Source: Methylobacterium sp. J-070
GTDB taxonomy: Bacteria > Pseudomonadota > Alphaproteobacteria > Rhizobiales > Beijerinckiaceae
Direction of reading: 5' to 3'
Length of the DNA: 64,000 bases
Assembly (NCBI RefSeq): GCF_022829385.1
Contig: NZ_JAKSXX010000237.1
Location: 100,736 to 164,735 of the forward strand
Shown: in pieces, positions 36,272-46,025 of the stretch
Numbering within the stretch: position 1 is the first letter of the stretch
Layout: every line of letters begins with the position of its first letter
Notes under the pieces: model-generated
What the model was told of the DNA's origin: nothing
What the model saw: the letters and a program-made list of their open reading frames with translations, nothing else
Database searches by the model: none
Position numbers and translations under genes: made by a program

Positions 36272-37258
36272 ATGGCTCTGAGGACCAGACTCACCGAGGC
36301 CTTCGGGCTCCGGCACCCGATCGTGCTGGCCCCCATGGACCCGGCCTCGGGGGGCGTGCTCGCGGCAGCGGTGAGCGCGGCCGGGGGCCTCGGGCTGATC
36401 GGCGGCGGCTACGGCGACCACGAGACGCTCCGCCGCGAGTTCGCGGCAGCCGGCAATCAGCGGGTCGGCTGCGGGTTCATCACCTGGTCGATGGCCCGGG
36501 ACCCCTCGCTCCTGGACGCCGCGCTCGCCCGGGCGCCCGCCGCCCTGATGCTCTCCTTCGCCGATCCCGCGCCCTTCGCCGAGCGGATCCGCGCCGCCGG
36601 CGTGCCGCTGATCTGCCAAGTGCACACCCTGGCGCATGCGCGGCGCGCCCTGGAGGTCGGCGCGGCCGTGGTGGTGGCGCAGGGCACGGAGGCGGGCGGC
36701 CACGGCCTCACCGCGCGCGGCACCCTGGCGTTCGTGCCGGCGGTGGCCGACCTGATCGCCCGGGAGCGGCCGGAGACGCTGCTGCTGGCGGCGGGCGGCA
36801 TCGCGGACGGGCGCGGCCTCGCCGCCGCCCTGGCGCTGGGGGCCGACGGCGTCCTCATGGGCACGCGGTTCTGGGCGACCCGGGAGGCGCTGATCCATCC
36901 GGCCGCGAAGCAGCGGGTGCTCGCCGCCAGCGGCGACGACACGGTGCGGACGCGGGTCTACGACATCGCCCGGCAGCGGGCCTGGCCGGCGCCCTATACC
37001 GGTCGGCTCCTGCGCAACGCCTTCATCGAGTCCTGGCACGGCCGCGAGGACGACCTGCGCGCGGCCGCGTTCGACCGGCGGCGGGAGGTCGAGGACGCCG
37101 ACGCGGCGGGCGACTACGACGTCGCCAACGTCACGGTCGGCGAGGCGGTGGGACTGATCGACGATCTGCCGGAGGCCGGCGATCTGGTGCGGCGGATCGC
37201 CGAGGCGGCGGAGGCCTGCATCCTGCGCAGCGCCGGCCGGGTCGGGGCGGCGCCGTGA
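36272..37258 (+). CDS. Nitronate monooxygenase
   Basis: A 328-residue FMN-dependent NMO. Family marks are RHPIVLAPMDP near residue 15, GLGLIGGGYG, QGTEAGGHGL, LLAAGGIADGRGLAAAL and GTRFWATREA. It is closer to the nitronate-oxidising class than the paralogue at 7462-8475. Start ATG 36272 follows GGGAGGGA at 36261-36268. Divergent LysR is the probable regulator. Confidence 0.88.
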   Translation: MALRTRLTEAFGLRHPIVLAPMDPASGGVLAAAVSAAGGLGLIGGGYGDHETLRREFAAAGNQRVGCGFITWSMARDPSLLDAALARAPAALMLSFADPAPFAERIRAAGVPLICQVHTLAHARRALEVGAAVVVAQGTEAGGHGLTARGTLAFVPAVADLIARERPETLLLAAGGIADGRGLAAALALGADGVLMGTRFWATREALIHPAAKQRVLAASGDDTVRTRVYDIARQRAWPAPYTGRLLRNAFIESWHGREDDLRAAAFDRRREVEDADAAGDYDVANVTVGEAVGLIDDLPEAGDLVRRIAEAAEACILRSAGRVGAAP

Positions 37259-37312
37259 CGGCGCTCCGCAAAGCGTGACTACGCACGGCCGGGCTCGGCC
37301 GGAACCGCGGCG

Positions 37313-37341
37313 TTGACAACGGCTTAGCCTGTCGGGAAACC
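37313..37341 (+). promoter_or_regulatory. Putative promoter of L,D-transpeptidase gene
   Basis: A consensus -35, TTGACA at 37313-37318, is 17 bases from a weak GAAACC (37336-37341). It lies 29-57 bases before the ATG at 37370. The -10 is poor, so confidence is limited. Confidence 0.35.
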
Positions 37342-37369
37342 GCCGCGGTTCGTCCTCTCGGAGTCGCTC

Positions 37370-38005
37370 ATGCGCATCGGTCTGATCTCGGTCCTGTCCG
37401 GCGTTCTCCTGTGGGCCGCGGCGCCGGGCGCGGCCAGCGCGGACGTGCTCGTCAGCGTCGACAAGGGCAGCCAGCGCATGGCGGTCTCGGTCGACGGGCA
37501 GCCGCGCTATTCCTGGCCGGTCTCGACGGGCATCGCGCGGTACGACACGCCATCGGGATCCTACCGTCCCTTCCGGATGGAGCGCACGCACTTCTCGAAG
37601 GAGTGGGACGATGCCCCCATGCCCTTCGCGATGTTCTTCACTACCCAGGGCCACGCCATCCACGGCACCAACCATGTCCGCGGCCTCGGGCACGCGGCCT
37701 CGCATGGGTGCGTGCGCCTGTCGGTGCGCAACGCCGCCACGCTGTTCAACCTCGTGAAGGCGGAGGGCATGGGCCGGACCCGTGTGGTGATCGACGGCGC
37801 GGAGGCCCCGGTCGCCGAGCGCCGGCCCGGCGGGACACGCATCGCCCGCCACCGCGATCCCTATGCGTCGGACGACCTGCTGGCGGACGACGACCAGATG
37901 GGCCGACGCGCGGTGCCGGCCTATTATCGCCCCGCCCGGCCCGTCTACGCGCCGGCGGCGGGCTACGGCTACCCGGCCGACATCGACCCGACGGACGCGT
38001 GGTAG
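37370..38005 (+). CDS. L,D-transpeptidase (YkuD domain)
   Basis: A 211-residue secreted protein with a signal peptide (about 1-24) and a YkuD domain with HGTN...SHGCVRLS (catalytic Cys about 123). It cross-links peptidoglycan stem peptides (3-3 links) or attaches proteins to them in the periplasm. The C-terminal 45 residues are Pro/Tyr/Ala-rich and probably disordered. Confidence 0.9.
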   Translation: MRIGLISVLSGVLLWAAAPGAASADVLVSVDKGSQRMAVSVDGQPRYSWPVSTGIARYDTPSGSYRPFRMERTHFSKEWDDAPMPFAMFFTTQGHAIHGTNHVRGLGHAASHGCVRLSVRNAATLFNLVKAEGMGRTRVVIDGAEAPVAERRPGGTRIARHRDPYASDDLLADDDQMGRRAVPAYYRPARPVYAPAAGYGYPADIDPTDAW

Positions 38006-38137
38006 GCCAAGCCGCGCGCCGCGGCTCTCGGAGCCCGCGCCCATTGCCGAGGACGCCATCCCGGCCTAGCTCCCTCGCGGCCCTAAGAGCCCGCGCGGCG
38101 CCCGCCGCGTCTTGAGACGGACGGAGACACCCCCACG

Positions 38138-38623
38138 ATGCCCTTCGCTTTCTGCCGGAGCCTTCCCCTTGCCGCCCTGGCGCTCGCCGCGGCCACCGTG
38201 CCGGGCTACGCCCTGGAGGTGACCCGCTCGGCCGATGTCGCCGCGCCTCCGGCCAAGGTCTGGCAGACCATCGGCGAGTTCTGCGGCATCGGCGACTGGC
38301 ACCCGGCCATCGAGAAATGCGCCCTGTCCGACAAGGACGGCATGAAGGTCCGCACCCTCAGCCTGAAGGGCGGCGGCACCATCAAGGAGGAGCAGGTCTC
38401 CCGGGACGACAAGGTGATGAGCTACACCTACACCATCCTGGAGAGCCCGCTGCCGGTCTCGGACTACAAGTCGACGCTCTCGGTCGCCCCCGCGGGGTCC
38501 GGCTCGAAGGTCACCTGGACCGGGACCTTCAGCGCCAAGGGTGCCCCCGACACCGTCGCCACCGACGCCATCCAGGGCATCTACGATTCCGGCCTGAAGG
38601 CGCTCTCCGACAAGGCGAAGTAG
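38138..38623 (+). CDS. SRPBCC-family (START-like) secreted protein
   Basis: A 161-residue protein with a signal peptide (about 1-23, AAATVPGYA) and a Bet v1/START-like fold: SADVAAPPAKVWQTIGEF opens the domain, and WHPAIEKC and YTYTILESPLPVSDY follow. Such proteins bind small hydrophobic ligands in the envelope; ligand unknown. Confidence 0.8.
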   Translation: MPFAFCRSLPLAALALAAATVPGYALEVTRSADVAAPPAKVWQTIGEFCGIGDWHPAIEKCALSDKDGMKVRTLSLKGGGTIKEEQVSRDDKVMSYTYTILESPLPVSDYKSTLSVAPAGSGSKVTWTGTFSAKGAPDTVATDAIQGIYDSGLKALSDKAK

Positions 38624-38822
38624 GCCCCGTCACGATTTGGCGCGCGCCGGCGGAACCAGGCCGCGGCGGCGCGCGCCCAACGCCTTCTGCCGACATCAGG
38701 ATTCGCGGGATCGGCATGCGCCGCCCCGGTCGGGCACGCGCGCGCCGTGTCGCCGGGGCGATTGACCCATTGCCAAGCTCGGCCCAGAACCCTGGCGGCG
38801 CAGCCCCTCGCGCCGCAACAGG

Positions 38823-39167
38823 ATGATCGCCGTGCCCGCGTCCCGTCTCTCGATGCGCCTCAGCTTCGCCGTCCTCGCCGTCGCGGCGCTGGGCGCCTGC
38901 CAGCAGCGCGCCGCGCCCGCGGTCTCGGAGCCCTCGCCCGTCGTCCCGGCCCCCCTGGTCCTGCCCACCGGCAGCGGTTGCGGTCCGGAGATCGCCCGCA
39001 CCCGGGCGATCGTCGCCAGCGACGTGGCCACCGGAAACCTCAACACGCCGGTGGGCGCGCGCTTCGACGCAGATCTTGCGCAGGCCGCCGGCGAATGCGC
39101 CGCCGGCAAATCCGGAGCAGCCCTGCACCTCCTGGCGGCCGCCAAGAGCCGGTACGGGTATCGCTGA
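38823..39167 (+). CDS. Small putative lipoprotein
   Basis: A 114-residue protein with a lipoprotein signal (LGAC, Cys about 26 from the first Met; a second Met at residue 11 gives a better signal length). Mature part has a GCGPEIARTR segment and about 60 helical residues with one further Cys. No family recognised. Confidence 0.6.
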   Translation: MIAVPASRLSMRLSFAVLAVAALGACQQRAAPAVSEPSPVVPAPLVLPTGSGCGPEIARTRAIVASDVATGNLNTPVGARFDADLAQAAGECAAGKSGAALHLLAAAKSRYGYR

Positions 39168-39323
39168 GCGGAAGCCGCTGGCGGCCGATCCCGATCCCGC
39201 GCGGCTCGGGATCGGGTCCATATCCCCGACGGGCCGGGATCCGGGACCCTTCCGACCACCCCCGCAGCGTGTCGGACGGGGGTCGGCGCGCCGGGCTGAC
39301 GCGCGGCCTCGGACGCGAAACGT

Positions 39324-40316
39324 CTAGATCACGAACAGCAGGTTCAGCCCGGCCCGCCGGAAGCCTTCCTCGGCGATCTTCAGGTCGAGTCCGTAGGACG
39401 CGATGTCGTCCGCCACCGGGTCGAGCATCGGCGCCTGATACTGGTGCAGGTGCTTGATGTAGCTGTGGCAGGTCGTGCAGGTCTCGACCTGGACGTCCTT
39501 CGAGATCTCGTCGAGGCCGTAATAGCTGATGCCCTCGCCCGAGCCGCAGGCGGTGCAGCGGATCCGCACGTGGTTCCAGTAGGTGCCGCAGAGCGAGCAG
39601 CTGAGATAGCGGGCCTTATCGGCCGGGGTCCAGGAGACGACGACGCTCGCCACCGGTGCACCCCCGCAGCACGGGCAGACGCCGTCGGCCACGGGCTTCA
39701 GCGCCTTCGTGTCGAGGCGCGCGGCCTGCTCGGCGAGGCGGACCTGCAGGGCCGCGGCGACGAACACGCATTCGGCGATCCGGTCGACCGGCAGGGCACC
39801 CTCGAAGATCTGCAGGGCGAGGTCGAGGCGATCCTCCCGGGATCCCGCGCGGAGGGCCTCGCGCGCCGCCCCCGAGGCCTCGGGGGCCGTCGTGAGATCG
39901 AGTTCGGCAAGCAGCGCCAGGAGGCTCTCGTCGAAGCCCGGATCCGCCTCCAGACTGTGCCGCGACAGGGGCGGCATGCCGTGCTCGCCGCGCAGGACCA
40001 GATCGGCCGCATCCGGCAGAGCCACCGGCGGCCCCTTGGCCTGGATCGCGGCCTGGGCCCGGGCGACCTCGGCCACGAAGCGCAGATAGGCCTCCAGCGG
40101 ATGCCCGGGCGCGGCATCAGACAGGCGCTCGGACCGATCGGCGAACAGCGTCGCCGGATCGGGCAGGCGCACGAACGGCACCGAGCCCGAGATCCCGATC
40201 TTGTCGGGATCGGGCTTCAGCTGGCTGAAATCGCGGCGGCGGGGCTTGATCGGGTCTGCCGCCGGTGCCGTCTCGGCGGCCGGAGGCGCAGGGGTACGCT
40301 TGAAGAAACGGGCCAC
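39324..40316 (-). CDS. fdhE: Formate dehydrogenase accessory protein FdhE
   Basis: A 330-residue FdhE protein. Three Cys-rich motifs are present: CPCCGG, CSLCGTYW...CTACG and CTTCHSY. These rubredoxin-like knuckles bind iron and help mature the alpha subunit before Tat export. It is the last gene of the formate dehydrogenase operon and starts 4 bases after the gamma-subunit stop. Confidence 0.93.
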   Translation of the reverse strand: MARFFKRTPAPPAAETAPAADPIKPRRRDFSQLKPDPDKIGISGSVPFVRLPDPATLFADRSERLSDAAPGHPLEAYLRFVAEVARAQAAIQAKGPPVALPDAADLVLRGEHGMPPLSRHSLEADPGFDESLLALLAELDLTTAPEASGAAREALRAGSREDRLDLALQIFEGALPVDRIAECVFVAAALQVRLAEQAARLDTKALKPVADGVCPCCGGAPVASVVVSWTPADKARYLSCSLCGTYWNHVRIRCTACGSGEGISYYGLDEISKDVQVETCTTCHSYIKHLHQYQAPMLDPVADDIASYGLDLKIAEEGFRRAGLNLLFVI

Positions 40317-40320
40317 GCGG

Positions 40321-41043
40321 TCAGGACCCGCGCTTGTCGACCGAGCCGCGGCGCGCCTTGCCGCCGGCGATCTGGCGGAACCACTTGCGGTGGTGCCGGT
40401 AGGCCCAGCCCCCCGTGACGGTGCCGCGGACCATCGCCCGGCCGGTGCCGCGCACCCAGATCCCCGCGTAGATGTGGACCACGATGATCGCGATGGCGAT
40501 CACGGCGGCGAGCGAGTGGGCGAGCAGGGCCCAGCGCTGGGTCTCGATCGAGGTGAGGCCACCGAAATAGGTGTTCCAGATCACGAGGCCGGTGACGAAC
40601 ATCACGCCGATCAGCGCGGTCTGGCCCCAGAACACGCCCTTCTGGCCGGCATTGTACTTGCCGAGTTCCGGCAACCGGTCCTCGCGGTTGGTGACCACGT
40701 CGCCGATCTTCATCGACCACGCGACATCGTCCTTGTTGGGGATGTTGAGCCTCCAGAACCGGACGAACAGGAAGAAGAAGCTGACGGCCAGCGCCACGCC
40801 GAACCAGGGATGGACCGCCCGGGTCGCCTGACCGCCCCCGAACAGGCCGGTCAACGAGAACAGGTAGGGGGTGAACATCGCCAGACCCGAGAGGGTCAGG
40901 AGGGTGAACAGGATCGCGGTGATCCAGTGGTTCACGCGCTGCACGCCCGTGTAGCGCGGGACGTACATCACCTCCGGCGCCTCGGACTTGGCGTGGTGGA
41001 GAGGGCGGGACTCGCCGTCCCGGATATCGCTCTGGATCGTCAT
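40321..41043 (-). CDS. fdnI: Formate dehydrogenase gamma subunit (cytochrome b556)
   Basis: A 240-residue integral membrane cytochrome with about four helices. RVNHWITAILFTLLTLSG and AVHPWFGVALAVSFF hold candidate haem His residues, and HSLAAVIAIAIIVVHIYAG a further pair. It passes electrons from the beta-subunit clusters to quinone. An R2 hairpin lies between it and the beta gene. Confidence 0.93.
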   Translation of the reverse strand: MTIQSDIRDGESRPLHHAKSEAPEVMYVPRYTGVQRVNHWITAILFTLLTLSGLAMFTPYLFSLTGLFGGGQATRAVHPWFGVALAVSFFFLFVRFWRLNIPNKDDVAWSMKIGDVVTNREDRLPELGKYNAGQKGVFWGQTALIGVMFVTGLVIWNTYFGGLTSIETQRWALLAHSLAAVIAIAIIVVHIYAGIWVRGTGRAMVRGTVTGGWAYRHHRKWFRQIAGGKARRGSVDKRGS

Positions 41044-41150
41044 CGGCCTTTACTCGCCTGACGGGCCGGCTCCGCGACGCGGCGGCGGCTCTGAAACTCA
41101 AGATAGGAGGAGGCTGCGCCGTCTCCATCCGGTCGTCTGGGTATCCGCTT

Positions 41151-41181
41151 CTCTCCCTCCCCCGCAGAGGGGGGAGGGAAA
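41151..41181. repeat. GC-hairpin repeat R2 inside fdh operon
   Basis: CCCTCCCCC-GCAGA-GGGGGGAGGG stem-loop in the 180-base gap between beta and gamma genes. Related to the pair at 13461-13636. It could reduce or stabilise downstream mRNA. Confidence 0.65.
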
Positions 41182-41223
41182 GCGTCGCATCGCCCAGGCC
41201 GGCATGCCAGTCCGGAATCCGAC

Positions 41224-42159
41224 TCAGTGCGGCCGCGCCTCGCCGCCGCGATTCTCGCGGCGCTTGGCCTCGTCGTACTCGACCGCCTCTTCCTCCTCCT
41301 CGGGCACGACCTCGTTCGGGCCGGCCGTGACGTAGTGGAAGAAGCCTGCCACCGCGGCGAAGCCCATCGCGGCCAGGCCGAACACCTTGGCGCCGCCCTT
41401 CCAGAAGGCGACGAGCGGCGAGATCTTCGGGTCGTTCGGCAGGCCGGCGTAGAGGCTCGGCTGGTCGGCGTGGTGCAGCACGTACATCACGTGCGTGCCG
41501 CCGACGCCGGCCGGATCGTAGAGGCCGGCCTTGTCGAAGCCGCGGGTCTTCAGCTCCGCGACCCGGTCGTGGGCCTGATCGACCATGGCCTGCTTGGTGC
41601 CGAACATGATCGAGCCGGTCGGGCACGCCTTGGCGCAGGCAGGCGCCTGTCCCACCGCCACCCGGTCCGAGCACAGGGTGCACTTGTACGCCTTGTGGTC
41701 GGTCTGGCTGATGCGCGGGATGTTGAACGGGCAGCCCTTCACGCAGTAGCCGCAGCCGATGCAGTTCTCCTCGATGAAGTCGACGATGCCGTTGGAGTAC
41801 TGCACGATCGCGCCGGGGGACGGGCAGGCCTTGAGGCAGCCCGGCTCGGTGCAGTGCATGCAGCCGTCCTTGCGGATCAGCCATTCGAGGTTGTTGGTCT
41901 CCGGGTTCTCGTACTCGGTGAACCGCATCAGGGTCCACGACTTCGGCGTGAGGTCGTGGGGGTTGTCGTAGACACCGCGATTGATGCCGATGTCGTCGCG
42001 CAGGTCGTTCCACTCCTCGCAGGCCGATTGGCAGGCCTTGCAGCCGATGCACTTCGACACGTCGATGAGCTTGGCGACCTCCACCTGGCGGCGGATCTCC
42101 GGCGGCGTCTCCGTGGAGGCGGAGCGCTGGCGGATGTCGAGGGAGCTGTAGTCGGCCAT
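41224..42159 (-). CDS. fdxH: Formate dehydrogenase beta subunit (FeS)
   Basis: A 311-residue iron-sulfur subunit with four 4Fe-4S cluster motifs: CIGCKACQSAC, CMHCTEPGCLKACP, CIGCGYCVKGCP and CTLCSDRV...CAKACP. A C-terminal helix about 250-275 anchors it in the membrane. It links the alpha active site to the gamma cytochrome. Start is 14 bases after the alpha stop. Confidence 0.95.
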   Translation of the reverse strand: MADYSSLDIRQRSASTETPPEIRRQVEVAKLIDVSKCIGCKACQSACEEWNDLRDDIGINRGVYDNPHDLTPKSWTLMRFTEYENPETNNLEWLIRKDGCMHCTEPGCLKACPSPGAIVQYSNGIVDFIEENCIGCGYCVKGCPFNIPRISQTDHKAYKCTLCSDRVAVGQAPACAKACPTGSIMFGTKQAMVDQAHDRVAELKTRGFDKAGLYDPAGVGGTHVMYVLHHADQPSLYAGLPNDPKISPLVAFWKGGAKVFGLAAMGFAAVAGFFHYVTAGPNEVVPEEEEEAVEYDEAKRRENRGGEARPH

Positions 42160-42173
42160 GATTCAGCTCCCCC

Positions 42174-45100
42174 CTACGCGACCGCGTCCGACGGAGGCGT
42201 GGTCGGCTCGATATTCACGAGCCAGGCCTTGAACTCCGGCGTCTCGGTGTTGGCATCGCCCACGACCGGCGTGAGCGAGTTCGGGTGCCATCCTTTCTTG
42301 GTCAGGCCCATGAAGCCCCAGTGCTGCGGGATCCCGACGACGTGGACGGGCTTGCCGTCGCAGATCAGCGGCTTGATGCGCTTGGTGACCACCGCCTTGG
42401 CCTTCAGGGAGCCGCGCTTCGACCAGACGCGGACCCAGCCGCCCTTGGTGATGCCCTTCTCCTTGGCGAGCTCCTCCGAGATCTCCACGAAGGCCTCAGG
42501 CTGGAGGATCGCGTTGATCCGGGCGTGCTTGGTCCAGCCGTGGAAGTGCTCGGTCAGGCGGTAGCTCGTCGCCGCGTAGGGGAAGTCCTTCACGTCGCCC
42601 AGATCGGCCAGGTCGTCCTTGAAGATCCGGGACGCGGGCGCGCCCTTGATCTTCGGGAAGGCGAGGTTGGCCACCGGGGACTCGAACGGCTCGTAGTGCG
42701 TCGGGAACGGCCCGTCGCGCATGAGGCCCCGGGTCCACAGGCGGGCGACGCCCTCCTGGTTCAGGATGAACGGCCCGACGCCCTTATCGGGGGCGACGGT
42801 GACGCCGTAATCCGGGACGTCGAAGCCGATCCACTGCTTGCCGTTCCACTCGATGAGCTTCTTCTTCTCCGACCACGGACGGCCCTCGGGGTCGCACGAG
42901 GCGCGGTTGTAGAGCACGCGCCGGTTGGCCGGCCACGCGAAGGCCCAGTTCGGGGCGATGCCGCGGTCGCCGGGATCGGTGTTGTCCCGGCGGGCCATGG
43001 TGTTGCCCTTCTCGGTGTAGCAGCCCGAGTAGATCCAGCAGCCGCAGGCCGTGGTCCCGTCGTCCTTGAGCTGGGCGAAGCCGTCGACCTGCTTGCCCGC
43101 CGGGATGATGGTGCCGTTGAGGTCCGGCGTCGGCGCCACCGTGTAGCCGTTGAGCTCGCGGGCGAGCTCCGTCGGCGTCGGCGACTCCGCCATCGCGTAG
43201 TCCCACTTCAGGTTGACGATCGGGTCCGGGAAGGCCCCGCCGTCCTTCTTGTAGGCCGCCTTCACGCGGAGGAAGATCTCCGCCATGATCTCGATGTCCG
43301 AGCGGCACTCACCCGGCGCGTCCTGCGCCTGCCAGTGCCACTGCAGCCAGCGGCTGGAGTTCGACAGCGAGCCTTCCTCCTCCACGAACAGGGTGGTCGG
43401 CAGCTCGAACACCTCGGTCTGGATCTTGGTGGGATCGACGTCGTTGTACTCGCCGTGGTTCTCCCAGAACCGGGCGGTCTCGGTCTTGAGCGGATCCATC
43501 ACCACGATGAACTTCATCTTGGAGAAGGCGTCCGTCATCTTGGCGCGGTTCGGGAACGTCAACAGGGGGTTGAAGCCCTGGATGACGTAGCCGGTCATCT
43601 TGCCCTGCTTGGCGAGCTCGAACCCGCGCAGCACGTCGTAGGTCGGCACGTCGAGCTTGGGCAGGTAGTCGTAGGCCCAGTCGGTCTCCTTGGTGGCGTG
43701 ATCGCCCCACATCGCCTTCTGGAACGAGACGAAGAACTTGTTGTAGTTCTGCCAGTAGCTCGTCTGTCCCGGGCGCAGCGGCTTGAACTGCCGCTTGGCG
43801 GCGTAGCTCGCGTAGTCGGGCTCCTTCTCCACCGGGATGTTGAGATAGCCGGGGATGAGGTTCGACATCAGCCCGATGTCGGTGAGCCCCTGGATGTTGG
43901 AGTGGCCGCGCAGCGCCTGCATGCCGCCGCCGAGCATCCCGATGTTCCCGAGCAGGGTCTGCACGATGCACATCGAGCGGATGTTCTGCGAGCCCTTGGA
44001 GTGGTGCGTCCAGCCCAGCGCGTAGAGCGAGGCCATGGTCCGCTCGGGGGCCGCGGTCGTCGCCATCAGCTCGCAGACCTTCAGGAAGGTCTCCTTGGGC
44101 GAGCCGCAGATCTTCTCCACCATCTCGGGCGTGTAGATCGCGACGTGCTTCTTCAGGAGCTGCATGACGCAGCGCGGGTGCTGCATCGTCTCGTCGACCA
44201 CGGCATAGCCGTCGGGGCCGATCTCGTAGTCCCAGGTCGACTTGTCGTAGTCGCGCTTGTCCGCGTCGTAGCCCGTGAACAGCCCTTCGCTGAAGTCGTA
44301 GCCCTCGCGGACCACGTACCCGGCGTTGGTGTAGGCGGAGACGTAGCGGTGCTGCAGCTTGTCGTTGTCGAGCAGGTACTTGGCCACCCCTGACAGGAAC
44401 GCGATGTCGGTCCCCTGCCGGATCGGGCAGTACAGGTCGGCCACCGACGCCGTGCGGGTGAAGCGCGGGTCGACGACGATCAGCTTGGCGTTGTTATGGG
44501 CCTTCGCCTCGACGACCCACTTGAATCCGCACGGGTGCGCTTCGGCGGCATTGCCGCCCATCACGGTGATCACGTCCGCGTGCTTGATGTCCATCCAGAG
44601 GTTGGTCATCGCACCGCGTCCGAAGGAGGGCGCCAAACTGGCGACCGACGGACCGTGTCAAACCCTGGCCTGATTATCGAAGACCAGGGCCCCCATGCTT
44701 CGGACTGTCTTGTAGGTCAGCCAGGCCGTCTCGTTGGTGGTGGCCGAGGCCCCGAGGAAGCCCGTCGTGATCCAGCGGTTGACCGTGAGGTCGCCGTTCT
44801 TGGCCACGAAGTTCTTGTCCCGATCCTCCTTGAGGAGGGCGGCGATCCGGTCGAGGGCGAAGTCCCAGGAGACGCGCTTGAACTCCGAGGAGCCCGGGGC
44901 GCGATGGAGCGGGTACTTGGTGCGGGTCTCGGAGTGCACGAAATCGAGGAGCGCCGAGCCCTTCGGGCAGAGCGTGCCGCGGTTGACCGGGTGATCGGGA
45001 TCGCCCTCGATGTGCATCACCGAGGAGCGCGCGTTCTTCGACCGGTCGCCCAGGCTGTACAGGATGACGCCGCAGGCGACCGAGCAGTACGGGCACGTGT

Positions 45101-45254
45101 TGCGGGTCTCGCGCATCTGCGCGAGCTTGAACGGCCGCACCGCGGCGGCCATGGCGGGCTCGAGGCCGCCGAAACCGAGCGCGCCGAGCGTCCCGCCCGC
45201 GAGGCCGGCGCCGGCCCCCCTGAGCAGGCCGCGCCTTGAGACCTGGACCGTCAT
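42174..45254 (-). CDS. fdnG: Formate dehydrogenase alpha subunit, selenocysteine-containing
   Basis: A 1026-residue molybdenum formate dehydrogenase alpha subunit (FdnG/FdoG type) if the in-frame TGA at 44658-44660 is read as selenocysteine 199. The context NQARV-Sec-HGPSVASLAP is that of Escherichia coli FdnG. Twin-arginine signal SRRGLLRG is near residue 6, the 4Fe-4S binding CPYC...C...C cluster about 49-55 with LCPKGS later, and two molybdopterin-binding domains follow. A bacterial SECIS hairpin follows the UGA directly. Oxidises formate in the periplasm. Start ATG 45254 is set by the Tat signal. Confidence 0.93.
44618..44653 (-). promoter_or_regulatory. Bacterial SECIS element of fdnG
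   Basis: The RNA downstream of the UGA can form a lower stem GUCCG (44653-44649) with CGGAC (44622-44618), and an apical stem GGUCGCCA with UGGCGCCC (44646-44639 and 44635-44628) with a GUU loop. The 11-base distance from UGA to the apical stem equals that of the E. coli fdhF element as I recall it. One mismatch lies in the apical stem. Confidence 0.75.
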
Positions 45255-45409
45255 CTCCGCCTCACAAAAAAGCGATCTGGTATAATTCCAGGGTGTCCCA
45301 AAAAAGCGTGCCTCAGGCAAGTGCGGTGGCGTGACACAGCACGTGTTGCTGAAGCATGGGTACAGCACGTTTACCGCACCGATATCATTCTAGGCGAAAC
45401 TAAATTTTC

Positions 45410-45739
45410 TTACTTGCTGGGAGCGGCAGGATTCGCGCCCGAAGGACCTGGCGTGCGATGCTCCAGAGGCGCCTGCGGCTCCGTCGCGGAGGAGCCTCCG
45501 GAATTGGCCGAGGGAACCGGACGGTCGGCGTTCTCCTGGATCGAATGACCGCCCGGGTCCGGTGCGTCCTTGGCGGCCGATTGCTCCCGGGGAACCGGCG
45601 CCTGGCTCCAGCCATCCTGAGCGCTGCGCGACTTGTCGCCCATCGCGTCGATGCCCTTGATCTCGCCGGGTTTGGTCTGAGCGCGGGCGGGCGATCCGAC
45701 CGCCGTCGCTGCGAGCAGCACCAGCACCGACAGGGACAT
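45410..45739 (-). CDS. Small secreted protein of unknown function
   Basis: A 109-residue protein with a signal peptide (about 1-22, VGSPARA) and a low-complexity Pro/Ser/Gly-rich mature part beginning QTKPGEIKGIDAMGDKSRSAQ. No domain recognised. It lies between the formate dehydrogenase and NepR genes. Confidence 0.5.
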   Translation of the reverse strand: MSLSVLVLLAATAVGSPARAQTKPGEIKGIDAMGDKSRSAQDGWSQAPVPREQSAAKDAPDPGGHSIQENADRPVPSANSGGSSATEPQAPLEHRTPGPSGANPAAPSK

Positions 45740-46025
45740 CGCGGAAGACGAGCGGGACAAGGCGCAACTCCGGGCAGCACGGTGGATCCTGAGGCAACGT
45801 GCCCTTCGAGCGGCCAGTTCCGCGCTGCGACGCCGCCCCCCGGCGTGGCGAGCCCGGTCGGCGGGGGGGGGGCGACCGGTTCGGCGGGTGAGGCGCGTCG
45901 GATCGGGCACCGAGCGCGGCTCGACACGGCGACCCGAGGGGCTCCGATACGGCGCCGGGCCCAGTGACGCGTCCTTAACCAAGTCCGTCCATCGTCATGG
46001 GCAGCAGACGCGGAGATTCCGGATC

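Noticed and set aside
42285..44393. 702-codon frame opposite fdnG
   Set aside because: Translation is repetitive Val/Leu/Asp/Arg without domains; the minus strand is the true gene.
42174..45254. Formate dehydrogenase alpha as a pseudogene broken by TGA
   Set aside because: The stop lies precisely at the known Sec position with a SECIS-like hairpin and intact sequence on both sides.
45281..45286. TATAAT on the plus strand as promoter
   Set aside because: No matching -35 at 16-18 bases upstream and no plus-strand gene follows closely; it lies in the fdnG leader in reverse orientation.
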